Below are positions 17,534 through 26,360 of a stretch of DNA of 60,463 nt, piece by piece. The number at the start of each line of letters is the position of its first letter. Within the stretch, counting starts at the first letter, position 1. The stretch covers positions 1 to 60,463 of the forward strand of contig NZ_BAGD01000103.1 of the NCBI RefSeq assembly GCF_000308635.1, written 5' to 3'. The DNA is from Nocardia otitidiscaviarum NBRC 14405. GTDB lineage: Bacteria; Actinomycetota; Actinomycetes; Mycobacteriales; Mycobacteriaceae. The notes under the pieces were generated by a model, which saw only the letters and a list, made by a program, of their open reading frames with translations, searched no databases and had not been told where the DNA came from. Made by a program: the position numbers and the translations under genes.

Positions 17534-19033
17534 CTACACCGGTTTGCGGTGCAGCCGTTCGGATTCCAGCAGTTCGATGGGATCGGTGTGCAAGCCGAAC
17601 TCGCGGCGCAGCACATGCCGCACGGCGAGCATGCCGTTCATGCCGTGCACGCCCGGACCGGGCGGGGTGGCCGACGAGCACAGGTAGACGCCGGGAAGCG
17701 GTGTGCGATACGGATTCCAGCGCGGCACCGGCCGGAAGACGGTCTGGCGCAGCGTCATCGCGCCCGCCGAGATATCCCCGCCGACATAGTTGGCATTGTG
17801 CGCGGGCATGGTGGCGGCGGTGCGCACATGCGAGGCGAGGATCAGATCACGGAAGCCGGGGGCGAAGCGCTCCACCTGGGCGGTGACGGCCTCGGTGAGG
17901 TCGCGGGTCGATCCGTTGGGTACGTGCGCGTAGGTGTAGAGCGTGTATTTCCCCGCGGGAGCGCGGGTTTCGTCGACGACGCCGGGTTGGATGGCCAGCA
18001 CGTAGGGGCGTTCGGCATGGTCGCCGCGCGCCACCGCCTGCTCGGCCGCCACCAGTTCGGCGCGACTGCCCGCCAGGTGCAGGGTGCCCGCGCGATCGCA
18101 GCCGACGGCCTGCCAGGGGACGGGGCCGGAGAGCGCGAAGTCCACCTTGCAGGCCGCGCCGCCGTACCGGAAGCGTTGCAGCGCGGCGTCGTAGCGGCCG
18201 GGCAGGCGGTGTTCGGCGATGCGGCGCACCTCGGCCGGGGCCAGGTCGAGCAGGACCGCGCGCACGTCCTCGAATTCGTCGATGGAGTCGACGCGGTGGC
18301 CGGTGAAGATCTGTCCGCCGTGGGCTTTCAGGTCGTCGGCGAGGGCATCGATGATGGCCTGCGAGCCACCGCGCGGCACCGGCCAGCCGCCCACGTGGGC
18401 GAGGGTGCCGAGCAGCATGGCGACACCGGCGGCCGGAATCGCGCGCGGGGGGATGATGGCGTGCCCGGCGACGCCGGTCAGCAGGGCGGGAGCCACCTGT
18501 TCGCGGAAACGCAGATTCCACAGCGGAGTCGCCTGTTCCAGCAGGCGTTTGGCGAATCGCAGTTCGATACCGGGATCCAGGCGCAGCAGGCCCAGCGGAT
18601 CCAGCGGCGGATGCCGCAGATCCGACATGGCCAAGCCGACCAGGTCTTCCCACTTGCGCACCAGCGGCCCGAACAGCCGCCGCCAGCTCTTGCCGTCGCG
18701 GCCCAGCCCGTCGACGGTCTGCTCGAGGTCGTGCCAGGCCAGGCCCGCCACCCCGCCGTCCAGCGGGTGTGCGTAGGACACTTGCGGCGCAAGCAGTTCC
18801 ACGCCGTGCGCGGGTAGGTCGAAGGCGCGGAAGAAGGGTGAGGCGACCGCCATGGGATGCGCGCCCGCGCACACATCGTGGTGGAAGCCCGGCAGGGTGA
18901 GTTCGGCCGTACGACAGCCGCCGCCGATCGTCTCCTCCGCCTCGTACACCTGGACATGCAGTCCGGCGCGGGCCAGGATCACGGCCGCCGCCAGCCCGTT
19001 CGGCCCCGATCCGACCACTACAGCGTCAGCCAT
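17534..19033 (-). CDS. Phytoene desaturase-like FAD-dependent oxidoreductase
   Basis: Flavoprotein of the CrtI/NAD(P)-FAD family, about 499 aa. The dinucleotide-binding motif is at the extreme N-terminus (AVVVGSGPNGLAAAVILARA, then VYEAEETIGGGCRT). The C-terminal flavin-contact motif is LPGVYLCSSATPPGPGVHGM. This non-carotenoid branch is common in actinobacteria and does not imply carotenoid synthesis. No crt genes are nearby. Start taken at ATG 19033; a GTG two codons upstream is equally possible. Substrate unknown. Confidence 0.85.
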   Translation of the reverse strand: MADAVVVGSGPNGLAAAVILARAGLHVQVYEAEETIGGGCRTAELTLPGFHHDVCAGAHPMAVASPFFRAFDLPAHGVELLAPQVSYAHPLDGGVAGLAWHDLEQTVDGLGRDGKSWRRLFGPLVRKWEDLVGLAMSDLRHPPLDPLGLLRLDPGIELRFAKRLLEQATPLWNLRFREQVAPALLTGVAGHAIIPPRAIPAAGVAMLLGTLAHVGGWPVPRGGSQAIIDALADDLKAHGGQIFTGHRVDSIDEFEDVRAVLLDLAPAEVRRIAEHRLPGRYDAALQRFRYGGAACKVDFALSGPVPWQAVGCDRAGTLHLAGSRAELVAAEQAVARGDHAERPYVLAIQPGVVDETRAPAGKYTLYTYAHVPNGSTRDLTEAVTAQVERFAPGFRDLILASHVRTAATMPAHNANYVGGDISAGAMTLRQTVFRPVPRWNPYRTPLPGVYLCSSATPPGPGVHGMNGMLAVRHVLRREFGLHTDPIELLESERLHRKPV

Positions 19034-19221
19034 GATCACACTCTAGGCCCCGGCCCGGTGGTGAGCGTCCGCCCGAAAGGTGAATTCTGTCCGGGATCAC
19101 CCTGATCTGACGGAATCGATCAATCGGGTCGGCGAGCCGGCCGGGCGAAAGCATCGCACAGCGATTAATCCGCGTCCGCCGGTCCGTCATACCTTCCGAA
19201 CCCCGAGAAGGAGACCCCCTC

Positions 19222-19437
19222 ATGACCGCCAAGCCCCACGGACCGGCATCCTACTTCCCCTCCATCGAGTCCAAGTACGGCCGCACCATGGACGAATGGT
19301 TCAGCGCCGTCCGCGAATCCGGCCACACCGGCCACAAGGATCTGGTGACTTGGCTGAAGACCGAACACGGGATGGGCCACGGCCACGCCACGGCCGTGGT
19401 CCAGTACCACCTCAATCCGGAGAAGTGGGCGGTCTGA
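19222..19437 (+). CDS. DUF4287 family small protein
   Basis: 71-aa protein with the DUF4287 pattern: YFPSIESKYGRTMDEWF, then LVTWLKTEHGMGHGHATAVV. A GAGAAGGAG site precedes the ATG. It stands alone, with a strong terminator right after it. Function unknown; relatives often occur alone or fused to other DUFs in soil bacteria. Confidence 0.85.
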   Translation: MTAKPHGPASYFPSIESKYGRTMDEWFSAVRESGHTGHKDLVTWLKTEHGMGHGHATAVVQYHLNPEKWAV

Positions 19438-19448
19438 GGATCGACTAT

Positions 19449-19487
19449 GGCGCGGGGCCGCTCACCATGGGTGAGCGGCCCCGCGCC
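19449..19487. terminator. Perfect 18-bp bidirectional terminator hairpin
   Basis: GGCGCGGGGCCGCTCACC (19449-19466), a three-base loop and its exact complement (19470-19487) lie between the convergent stops of the DUF4287 gene and the guanylyltransferase gene. It is the strongest hairpin I saw in the window and can serve both strands. Confidence 0.9.
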
Positions 19488-19508
19488 GTCGGATGTCGGA
19501 CGCCGGTA

Positions 19509-20582
19509 TCAGACGTCTGTGGAGAAGCGGATGCCGCCGTCGGGGAGTTCGACACCCGGCCAGACGCGCGCACCGCGTAGTAGTTCGCAGCGGGCACCGA
19601 CATTGGCGCCGTCACCGATGACGGCATCGCGGACGAGGGCGCGCGGACCGATGCGGGCACCGAAGCCGATGATGGAGCGTTCGACGGTGGCCCCGGCCTC
19701 GACGCAGGCGCCGTCGAAGAGGACCGCGCCGTCCAGGCGGGCGCCCGCGCCGACCTCGGCGCCGCGACCGACGACGGTGCCGCCGATGAGGAGGGCGCCG
19801 GGGGCTACGCCCGCACCCGCGTGGACCAGGGATTCACCGCGCTGGCCGGGCAGGGCCGGGGAGGGCGCGATGCCGCGCACCAGGTCGGCCGAGCCGCGGA
19901 CGAAGTCCTCCGGGGTGCCCATATCGCGCCAGTAGGAGGTGTCCACATGCCCCTGGATGTGCGCGCCCTCGGCGAGCAGGGACGGGAAGACCTCGCGCTC
20001 CACCGACACCGGGCGGCCGGCGGGGATCTTCTCGATGTACTCGCGACGGAAGACGTAGCACCCGGCATTGATCTGGTCGGTCGGCGGATCCTGGGTCTTC
20101 TCCAGGAACGCCGTGACGCGGCCGGACTCGTCGGTGGGCACACAGCCGAAGGCACGCGGGTCGCCGACCCGGACCAGGTGCAGGGTCACATCGGCATTGG
20201 TGGAGTGGTGGGTCTCCAGCACCGCGCCCAGATCGGTGCCGCCCAGCACGTCACCGTTGAACACCATCACGGTGTCGGCGCGCAGCTTGGGCAGCACATT
20301 GCGAATGCCGCCGCCGGTGCCGAGCGGTTCGGTCTCGGTGACGTATTCGATCTCCAGCCCGAAGTCGGAGCCGTCACCGAAATGTTCCTCGAAGACCTCG
20401 GCCTTGTAGGAGGTGCCGAGTACCACGTGGTGGATTCCGGCGTCCGCGATGCGGGCCAGCAGATGCTGGAGGAACGGCAGACCGGCCGTGGGCAGCATCG
20501 GCTTGGGTGCCGACAGGGTCAGCGGACGCAAGCGCGTCCCCTGGCCTCCGACCAGGATCACCGCATCCGTTCCGTTCGCCAT
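19509..20582 (-). CDS. Mannose-1-phosphate guanylyltransferase-like sugar nucleotidyltransferase
   Basis: 357-aa nucleotidyltransferase making an NDP-sugar, most likely GDP-mannose (Rv3264c counterpart, called manB or rmlA2). N-terminal domain: AVILVGGQGTRLRPLTLS, then PKPMLPTAGLPFLQHL, FNGDVLGG, INAGCYVF. The C-terminal third is a left-handed beta-helix of hexapeptide repeats (GALLIGGTVVGRGAEVGAG). ATG at 20582 has a GGGGAGAAG site. It is third in the leftward rmlD-wbbL operon, 107 bases after wbbL. A thymidylyltransferase or glucose-1-phosphate specificity cannot be excluded by eye. Confidence 0.9.
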   Translation of the reverse strand: MANGTDAVILVGGQGTRLRPLTLSAPKPMLPTAGLPFLQHLLARIADAGIHHVVLGTSYKAEVFEEHFGDGSDFGLEIEYVTETEPLGTGGGIRNVLPKLRADTVMVFNGDVLGGTDLGAVLETHHSTNADVTLHLVRVGDPRAFGCVPTDESGRVTAFLEKTQDPPTDQINAGCYVFRREYIEKIPAGRPVSVEREVFPSLLAEGAHIQGHVDTSYWRDMGTPEDFVRGSADLVRGIAPSPALPGQRGESLVHAGAGVAPGALLIGGTVVGRGAEVGAGARLDGAVLFDGACVEAGATVERSIIGFGARIGPRALVRDAVIGDGANVGARCELLRGARVWPGVELPDGGIRFSTDV

Positions 20583-20689
20583 CTTCTCCCCTGTATCAGG
20601 TCGTCTTTCGGTCGCGTCGGCGCATGCCGAGGCCGAGCTGTCCGGCCGCGCACACCGCGCGGCCGGGTCATTGTGCCTGAGCGGACCGC

Positions 20690-21592
20690 TCAGTTCGTAC
20701 CGGCCGCGCGGTCGCGCTCGCGCAGAGCGGATCGAACCGCAAGCCTGCACCGAATGGCAAGTCCGGCCTTGAGCGCCCCCCGCAGCGGCGCCTGCCACCA
20801 GTGTGGATGCCGGTCGGCCTGGAATCGGTAGGCGCTGGCGTGGTGGGCGGGCAGCATGGCCTCGGGGTGCTTGCCGGCGGCGTGGCCCTTGGCGTGCGTG
20901 ACCTCGGCCGATGGCACGAATACATTGTGCCAGCCCGCCTTGCCCATGCGGTCGCCGAAGTCCACGTCCTCCATGTACATGAAGTACCGGGAGTCGAAGC
21001 CGTCGATGGCGTCGAAGGCGGCGCGGCGCACCAGCAGGCACGAACCGGACAGCCAGCCCACCGCCCGCTCGGAGATCTCCTCGTTGTCCTGCCGGTAGCG
21101 CAGGGTCCACGGGTTGGACGGCCACAGCGTGCCGAGAATGGCGTGACCCGCGCCGTCGGCCAGGCCGGGCACCCGCCGCGCGGACGGGTACACGCTGCCG
21201 TCGGGCTCGCGCACCATGGGTCCGAGCGCTCCGGCGCGCGGCCAGCGCTTGGCGACGGCCAGCAGCTCGTCGATGGAATCGGTACCCCACCGGATATCCG
21301 GGTTGGCGATGACGATGAACTCGATCTCCGGATCGATCTCGGCGACGGCGCGGTTGATGGCGCCGCCGTAGCCGATATTGCCGCCGGTGCGTAGCAGTCG
21401 CACATGTTCGTTGGCGTCGGCGACCAGTTCGGGCACGCCGTCGTTCGATCCGTTGTCGGCCAGGATGACCTGGGGCTTCTCGCTGGTGGCGGTGGCGAGG
21501 GTACTGATGAAGTGCTCGAGGTGCTCACCGGGCGAGTAGGTCACCGTGACGACGGCCAGTGTCGGCCGTCCGACTGAATCCGAGGGGCTCAC
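20690..21592 (-). CDS. wbbL: Rhamnosyltransferase WbbL
   Basis: GT2-family glycosyltransferase that adds rhamnose from dTDP-rhamnose to GlcNAc-PP-decaprenol, building the linker between peptidoglycan and arabinogalactan. The 300-aa protein has VVTVTYSPGEHLEHF, the nucleotide-site ILADNGSNDG, IVIANPDIRW and the acceptor motif YFMYMEDVDFGDRM. Length equals that of the mycobacterial enzyme. GTG start at 21592, 11 bases after the rmlD stop, so coupled to it. Essential in mycobacteria. Confidence 0.94.
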   Translation of the reverse strand: MSPSDSVGRPTLAVVTVTYSPGEHLEHFISTLATATSEKPQVILADNGSNDGVPELVADANEHVRLLRTGGNIGYGGAINRAVAEIDPEIEFIVIANPDIRWGTDSIDELLAVAKRWPRAGALGPMVREPDGSVYPSARRVPGLADGAGHAILGTLWPSNPWTLRYRQDNEEISERAVGWLSGSCLLVRRAAFDAIDGFDSRYFMYMEDVDFGDRMGKAGWHNVFVPSAEVTHAKGHAAGKHPEAMLPAHHASAYRFQADRHPHWWQAPLRGALKAGLAIRCRLAVRSALRERDRAAGTN

Positions 21593-21603
21593 GGGCGACC
21601 AGC

Positions 21604-22470
21604 CTAGTCGGAAGCGGCGGCGAGCGCGTCGTTCAGCGCATCCTGCCAGGGGCGCAGTGGCGACAGCCCGGCCGCGGTCCAGGACGCCGTGGACAGCACC
21701 GAATATGCCGGGCGCGGAGCGGGTCTCGGGAAAGCCGAGGTCGAGCAGGGCCGGACCCGGTCCGGATCGGCTCCGATACCCGCGAACACCGCCCGCGCCA
21801 GATCGAACCAACTGGCCTGTCCCGTGTTGGCGGCGTGCAGAATTCGCGGCGCGTCGGGTTGTTCGGCGAGTTCGACGAGCGCCGCCGCGAGATCGGGTGC
21901 GTAGGTGGGCGAACCGATCTGATCGTCCACCACGTCGACGGTCTCCCGCTCCCGCTCCAGACGGCGCATGGTGGCGACGAAATCGCTGCCCGCCCCGGTG
22001 TACACCCAGGCGGTGCGCACGATATGTCCGGTGTCGGGGAGCAGATCCGCCACCGCCCGTTCCCCCGCCAGCTTGGATTTGCCGTACACCGAGGTCGGCC
22101 CGGTGGGGTCGGCGGTCTCGTACGGCCGCGACCCGGTGCCCGGGAACACATAGTCGGTGGAGACGTGGATGAGCCGCGCCCCGACCTCCCCGCACGCCAC
22201 CGCCAGCGCCATCGGCCCGCGGGCATTGACGGCGCAGGCCGCGTCGATATCGGTTTCGGCCCGGTCCACGGCCGTGTAGGCGGCGCAGTTGATCACCACA
22301 TCGCCGGACCGCAGCGCGGCGCGCACCGCGTCCAGATCGGTGATGTCCAGGTCGGCGTGCGTGTAGCCGCGGGCGGCGGGTGCGAGGTCGAGCAGCGCAC
22401 GGCCCAACTGACCCCGCGCCCCGGTCACCACCAGCCGCCCGGTGACAGCTGTCACGGAGGGGAGAGTCAC
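21604..22470 (-). CDS. rmlD: dTDP-4-dehydrorhamnose reductase RmlD
   Basis: Last step of dTDP-L-rhamnose synthesis, an NAD(P)H-dependent extended SDR of 288 aa. Motifs: LVVTGARGQLGRALL, NCAAYTAVDRAETD, STDYVFPGTG and the active-site YGKSK. GTG at 22470 is chosen since the Rossmann strand follows within ten residues; the frame continues upstream without family features. It is first in an operon with wbbL and the guanylyltransferase, and divergent from the LCP gene, the arrangement known from mycobacteria. Confidence 0.94.
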   Translation of the reverse strand: MTLPSVTAVTGRLVVTGARGQLGRALLDLAPAARGYTHADLDITDLDAVRAALRSGDVVINCAAYTAVDRAETDIDAACAVNARGPMALAVACGEVGARLIHVSTDYVFPGTGSRPYETADPTGPTSVYGKSKLAGERAVADLLPDTGHIVRTAWVYTGAGSDFVATMRRLERERETVDVVDDQIGSPTYAPDLAAALVELAEQPDAPRILHAANTGQASWFDLARAVFAGIGADPDRVRPCSTSAFPRPAPRPAYSVLSTASWTAAGLSPLRPWQDALNDALAAASD

Positions 22471-22721
22471 GCCGGTCAGTCTGGCATGCCGTGCAGACCG
22501 GGCGGCGACCCGGTGCGACCTGCCGGAACGACGGCGGCCCCGGCGCGCGGTCGCCATAGCCGCCGCGCAGTGCCGGGCGCGCGGCACGCAACGCACGGGT
22601 AGCGGCTTCCACCGTCCCGCTCCGTCACGCGTCTAGCCTGCACTCAGGGGGTAGTCCACGGATACCGACCGGGACGCTGTCCGGGCCGGGCGGTGGGCAT
22701 GGTCGGGAAAGGATACGGGGT

Positions 22722-24224
22722 TTGCCGGAACGCACGAGGGTATCGACGCCGCTACCGTCGCGACGACCGGCCGCGCGGACGCGGGCCGGGCGGCTGGGCG
22801 CGATGCGCGCGCTGTCGGCCGCCGCCGCGGTGGCGGTGCTGGTCCTGACCGGTCTCGGCTGGCATCAGGTGGACGGGCTGGTGTCCAGCATCGAGCGCAT
22901 CGGCAATCTCGGGCTGGGCGGGGGCCGCGACGGCGCGGTGGACATCCTCATGGTCGGCATCGACAGCCGCACCGACGCACACGGCAATCCGCTCACCGAC
23001 ACCGAGCGGGCCATGCTGCACGCCGGTGACGAGGAGGGCCTCAACACCGACACCATCGTGCTCATCCGGGTGCCCAACGACGGCCGCTCGGCCACGGCCA
23101 TCTCCATCCCACGCGACTCGTACGTGGACATCCCGGGACAGGGCAAGGGCAAGATCAACTCGGCCTTCGGCACCACCAAGTTCACCGAACAGCAGAAGCT
23201 GCTCGACAAGGGGGTGGACGCGTCCGAGGCCGACGCGAAATCCACCGAGGCCGGACGGCAGGCGCTGATCAAATCGGTCGCCAACCTGACCGGTATCACC
23301 GTCGACCACTACGCCGAGGTGGGCCTGCTCGGTTTCGTCCTGCTCACCGATGCCGTGGGCGGGGTCGAGGTATGCCTGAACGACGCCGTCTACGAACCGT
23401 ATTCGGGTGCCGACTTCCCCGCCGGTGAGCAGCGGCTCGACGGCGCGCAGGCGCTGAGCTTCGTGCGCCAGCGCCACGGCCTGCCCCGGGGCGACCTGGA
23501 CCGGATCGTGCGCCAGCAGGTGTACATGGCACAGCTGGTGAATCAGGTGCTGAGCGCCAAGACGCTCACCAATCCGGGCCGCCTGCAGCAGCTCAGCGAC
23601 GCCGTGGGCCGCACCGTGGTGATCGACGACGGCTGGAATGTGCTGGACTTCCTCGGCCAACTCCAGGATCTCTCCGGCGGCCAGGTGAAATTCGAGACCG
23701 TTCCGGTCGAAGACCTCAACGGCATGACCGAGGACGGCGTCTCGGTGGTGAAGGTGGATCCGGAGGCCGTCCAGAAGTACGTGGCCGCCATGGTGGGCGA
23801 GGAGAAACCGCAGGAGAAGAAGGACGGCGTCGACCCGTCCACCGTCACCGCCGATGTGTACAACGCCAGCTCCATCGGCGGCCTGGCCGGGCAGGTGTCA
23901 CAGGCACTGGCGGGCAAGGGGTTCGGCACCGGCACCGTGGACAACTGGATCGGCGGCCCCATCCAGAGCAGCCGGGTGCTGGCGAGCAGCGCCACCGACC
24001 CCGGAGCGCGCGCCGTCGCCGAGGCCCTCGGCGGACTGCCGGTGATGAGCGAGGCGGGCCTGGCGGCGGGGGCGGTGCGCGTGCTGCTGGCGGGTGACTA
24101 CTCTGGTCCGGGCTCGTCGGCGGACGGCGGCGTCGACTTCACCGGAATGTCGACCACCCCCACGCCGGTGCCGCCCGCCCCACCCATCGACGCCGGGCAG
24201 AACGGACCGAAATGCGTGAACTGA
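22722..24224 (+). CDS. LytR-CpsA-Psr (LCP) family cell-wall ligase
   Basis: Membrane-anchored phosphotransferase expected to attach arabinogalactan to peptidoglycan, counterpart of Rv3267. The 500-aa protein has a cytoplasmic basic N-terminus, one membrane helix (about residues 28-48), the LCP domain (about 70-300) with VDILMVGIDSRTD, the pyrophosphate-binding Arg in ISIPRDSYVDIPG and LSFVRQRHGLPRGDLDR, then a LytR_C domain (about 360-470). The start is a TTG at 22722 behind AAAGGA; an ATG at 22803 is an alternative. Divergent from the rhamnose-linker operon, so the two make and join the same polymer. Confidence 0.92.
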   Translation: MPERTRVSTPLPSRRPAARTRAGRLGAMRALSAAAAVAVLVLTGLGWHQVDGLVSSIERIGNLGLGGGRDGAVDILMVGIDSRTDAHGNPLTDTERAMLHAGDEEGLNTDTIVLIRVPNDGRSATAISIPRDSYVDIPGQGKGKINSAFGTTKFTEQQKLLDKGVDASEADAKSTEAGRQALIKSVANLTGITVDHYAEVGLLGFVLLTDAVGGVEVCLNDAVYEPYSGADFPAGEQRLDGAQALSFVRQRHGLPRGDLDRIVRQQVYMAQLVNQVLSAKTLTNPGRLQQLSDAVGRTVVIDDGWNVLDFLGQLQDLSGGQVKFETVPVEDLNGMTEDGVSVVKVDPEAVQKYVAAMVGEEKPQEKKDGVDPSTVTADVYNASSIGGLAGQVSQALAGKGFGTGTVDNWIGGPIQSSRVLASSATDPGARAVAEALGGLPVMSEAGLAAGAVRVLLAGDYSGPGSSADGGVDFTGMSTTPTPVPPAPPIDAGQNGPKCVN

Positions 24225-24931
24225 CCGAGACCCTCACCGAAGCGGTGCTCGACCCGATCCTGGCCCGCGACCCCGCGGGCCCCCGCATCACCTACTACGA
24301 CGACGCCACCGGTGCGCGAATCGAACTGTCCGCGCTCACCCTCGCCAACTGGGCGGCCAAGACCGCCAATATGATCCGCGACGAATTCGGGCTCACCCCC
24401 GGCGCACGGGTGGCCGTGCTGCTGCCCGCGCACTGGCAGACCGCCGCGGTACTGCTGGGCTGCTGGTGGGCGGGCACCGAGGTGGTGCTGCGCGCCGACC
24501 CGGACGCCGAGCTGGCGCTGGTGACCGCCGACCGCGTCGACGAGGCCGACGGCATCGCCGAGGTGGCCGCGCTGTCACTGGATCCGATGGGCATGCCGGT
24601 GCGGGACCTGCCGGTCGGCGTCACGGACTACGCCACCTCGGTGCGCGTGCACGGCGATCAGTTCCTGCCCGGCGGCGTCGGTGCGGCGCTGGACGGCATG
24701 ACCGCGGGCGCGGTCCTGGACGAGGCCCGCAAATCCGCGGCGCGACAGGGCTTCACGGCCGAGGACCGGGTGCTGTCGACCACGCCGTGGGAGACGCCGA
24801 CCGAATTGATCGACGGCCTGCTGGCGGTGCTGGCGGCGGGGGCGTCGCTGGTGCAGGTGGCGAATCCGGATGCGGCGGTACAGGAGAAGCGGGTGGCCAG
24901 CGAGCGGGTCACCGCGCGCCGCGGCGACTGA
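24212..24931 (+). CDS. TIGR03089 family protein (Rv3268 type)
   Basis: 239-aa actinobacterial protein resembling only the N-terminal part of AMP-forming acyl-CoA synthetases (IELSALTLANWAAKTANMI, GARVAVLLPAHWQTAAVLLG). It lacks the adenylation core, so it cannot be a normal synthetase. The ATG at 24212 overlaps the end of the LCP gene by 13 bases, giving a conserved two-gene unit with it. Role unknown, possibly structural or regulatory for envelope synthesis. Confidence 0.85.
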   Translation: MRELTETLTEAVLDPILARDPAGPRITYYDDATGARIELSALTLANWAAKTANMIRDEFGLTPGARVAVLLPAHWQTAAVLLGCWWAGTEVVLRADPDAELALVTADRVDEADGIAEVAALSLDPMGMPVRDLPVGVTDYATSVRVHGDQFLPGGVGAALDGMTAGAVLDEARKSAARQGFTAEDRVLSTTPWETPTELIDGLLAVLAAGASLVQVANPDAAVQEKRVASERVTARRGD

Positions 24932-25058
24932 CCGCGCCCTCGGACCGCGGTACGCACTCATACCGTGGTAGGACCTGCGGCTCCCGCCGTGGAACGTTCC
25001 GGACCGCAGCGGATTTCCGTACCGTCTAAGCATCCGACGACGACGGGAGTCAGCGGCG

Positions 25059-26360
25059 ATGATGCCTCGGTACTGGATTCGATGGATGGTGGAGCAGGGT
25101 GCGCCCCGGTGGGTGATGCGCTGGCAGGCCCGCCGCGGCGATCCGTTCGGCAAGCTGCACACCGAACCGGAGGCGCGGCGGGACCCGTACCCGCTCATCG
25201 AGGAGCTGCGCGAGCGCGGGCGGCTGGTGCGCACCCCGTACGCGTGGATCGCCACCGACTACGAACTCACTCGAAGTATGCTGCGCGACAATCGCTTCGG
25301 CGTCTTCGTCCTCGACAATGTGAACACCCCCGCACCGCTGCGCGCTGTGGTGCGCAGGGCCGCGCTGCCCGCCAATCCGGTGGAGCCGCCGTCCATGCTC
25401 ACCATCGACCCGCCCGATCACACCCGCATTCGCAAATCGGTGTCCGCGGCCTTCACCCCGCGCGCCGTCGGCCGCCTCCGGGATCGGGTGGAGTCGGTCA
25501 CCGCGGAACTGATCGACGCGCTCGGAGCGAACGGATCGACCGATCTGGTCGCGGACTTCGCCGCGCAGGTGCCGATCGCCATCATCTCCGAGATGCTCGG
25601 CTTCCCGGACGAGATGCGCGCGGAGTTCCTGGAGTGGGGCGACCGCACCACGCCCATGCTCGATCTGGGGCTCACCTGGCGCAGCTGGCGCGTCGCGGCG
25701 GGTGCCATCGCGCAGATGGACCGCTACCTCGACGGACATATCGCACGGCTGCGCCGGGAGCCCGGCGAGGACATCCTCAGCAGCCTGGTCACCGCCGGTC
25801 AACTCGACGAACGGGAGCTGAAGGCCACCGCCACCCTGCTCATGGGCGCGGGCTTCGAGACCACCGTCAACCTGATCGGCAACGCGGTGGTGCAGTTGCT
25901 GGCGCATCCGGAGCAGTTGACGCGGCTGCGCGCGGAACCGGACCTGTGGGCGGGCGCGGTGGAGGAGGTGCTGCGGTTCGATCCGCCGGTGCGCACCACC
26001 GCCCGGCAGGCGCTGTGCGATGTGGAACTCGACGGCGTGCGACTGCGGCGGGGTGCGGTTGTGGTGCTGTCCTTGGCGGGGGCCAATCGGGATCCTCGCA
26101 TGTTCGCCGACCCCAACCGTTTCGACATCACCCGCTCCAATGCCCGTGAGCACCTCACCTTTTCGAGCGGCATCCACACCTGCCTGGGGGCCGCCCTGGC
26201 GCGGATGGAGGCCACGCACGCCCTGCGCACCCTCTTCGAGGAGTTCCCGGAACTGTCACTGGCGGGCGAACCCCAACTGCGAGAGCTGTTCACGCTGCAC
26301 GGATATCAGCGCATGCCGGTGACGCTGGGCAATCGAGCGCACGCATCCGTCCAGCACTAG
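25059..26360 (+). CDS. Cytochrome P450
   Basis: Soluble bacterial P450 of 433 aa. I-helix oxygen motif LLMGAGFETTVNLIG, K-helix ExxR in AVEEVLRFDPPVRTT, and the haem-ligand loop FSSGIHTCLGAALAR with the axial Cys. No ferredoxin or reductase gene is adjacent, so it must use partners encoded elsewhere. It ends in a 4-base convergent overlap with the carboxylesterase. Substrate unknown. The two opening ATG codons are alternative starts. Confidence 0.93.
   Translation: MMPRYWIRWMVEQGAPRWVMRWQARRGDPFGKLHTEPEARRDPYPLIEELRERGRLVRTPYAWIATDYELTRSMLRDNRFGVFVLDNVNTPAPLRAVVRRAALPANPVEPPSMLTIDPPDHTRIRKSVSAAFTPRAVGRLRDRVESVTAELIDALGANGSTDLVADFAAQVPIAIISEMLGFPDEMRAEFLEWGDRTTPMLDLGLTWRSWRVAAGAIAQMDRYLDGHIARLRREPGEDILSSLVTAGQLDERELKATATLLMGAGFETTVNLIGNAVVQLLAHPEQLTRLRAEPDLWAGAVEEVLRFDPPVRTTARQALCDVELDGVRLRRGAVVVLSLAGANRDPRMFADPNRFDITRSNAREHLTFSSGIHTCLGAALARMEATHALRTLFEEFPELSLAGEPQLRELFTLHGYQRMPVTLGNRAHASVQH

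Noticed and set aside
24212..24931. Full acyl-CoA synthetase
   Set aside because: Only the N-terminal part is present and the length fits the TIGR03089 family, so it is not a truncated pseudogene.
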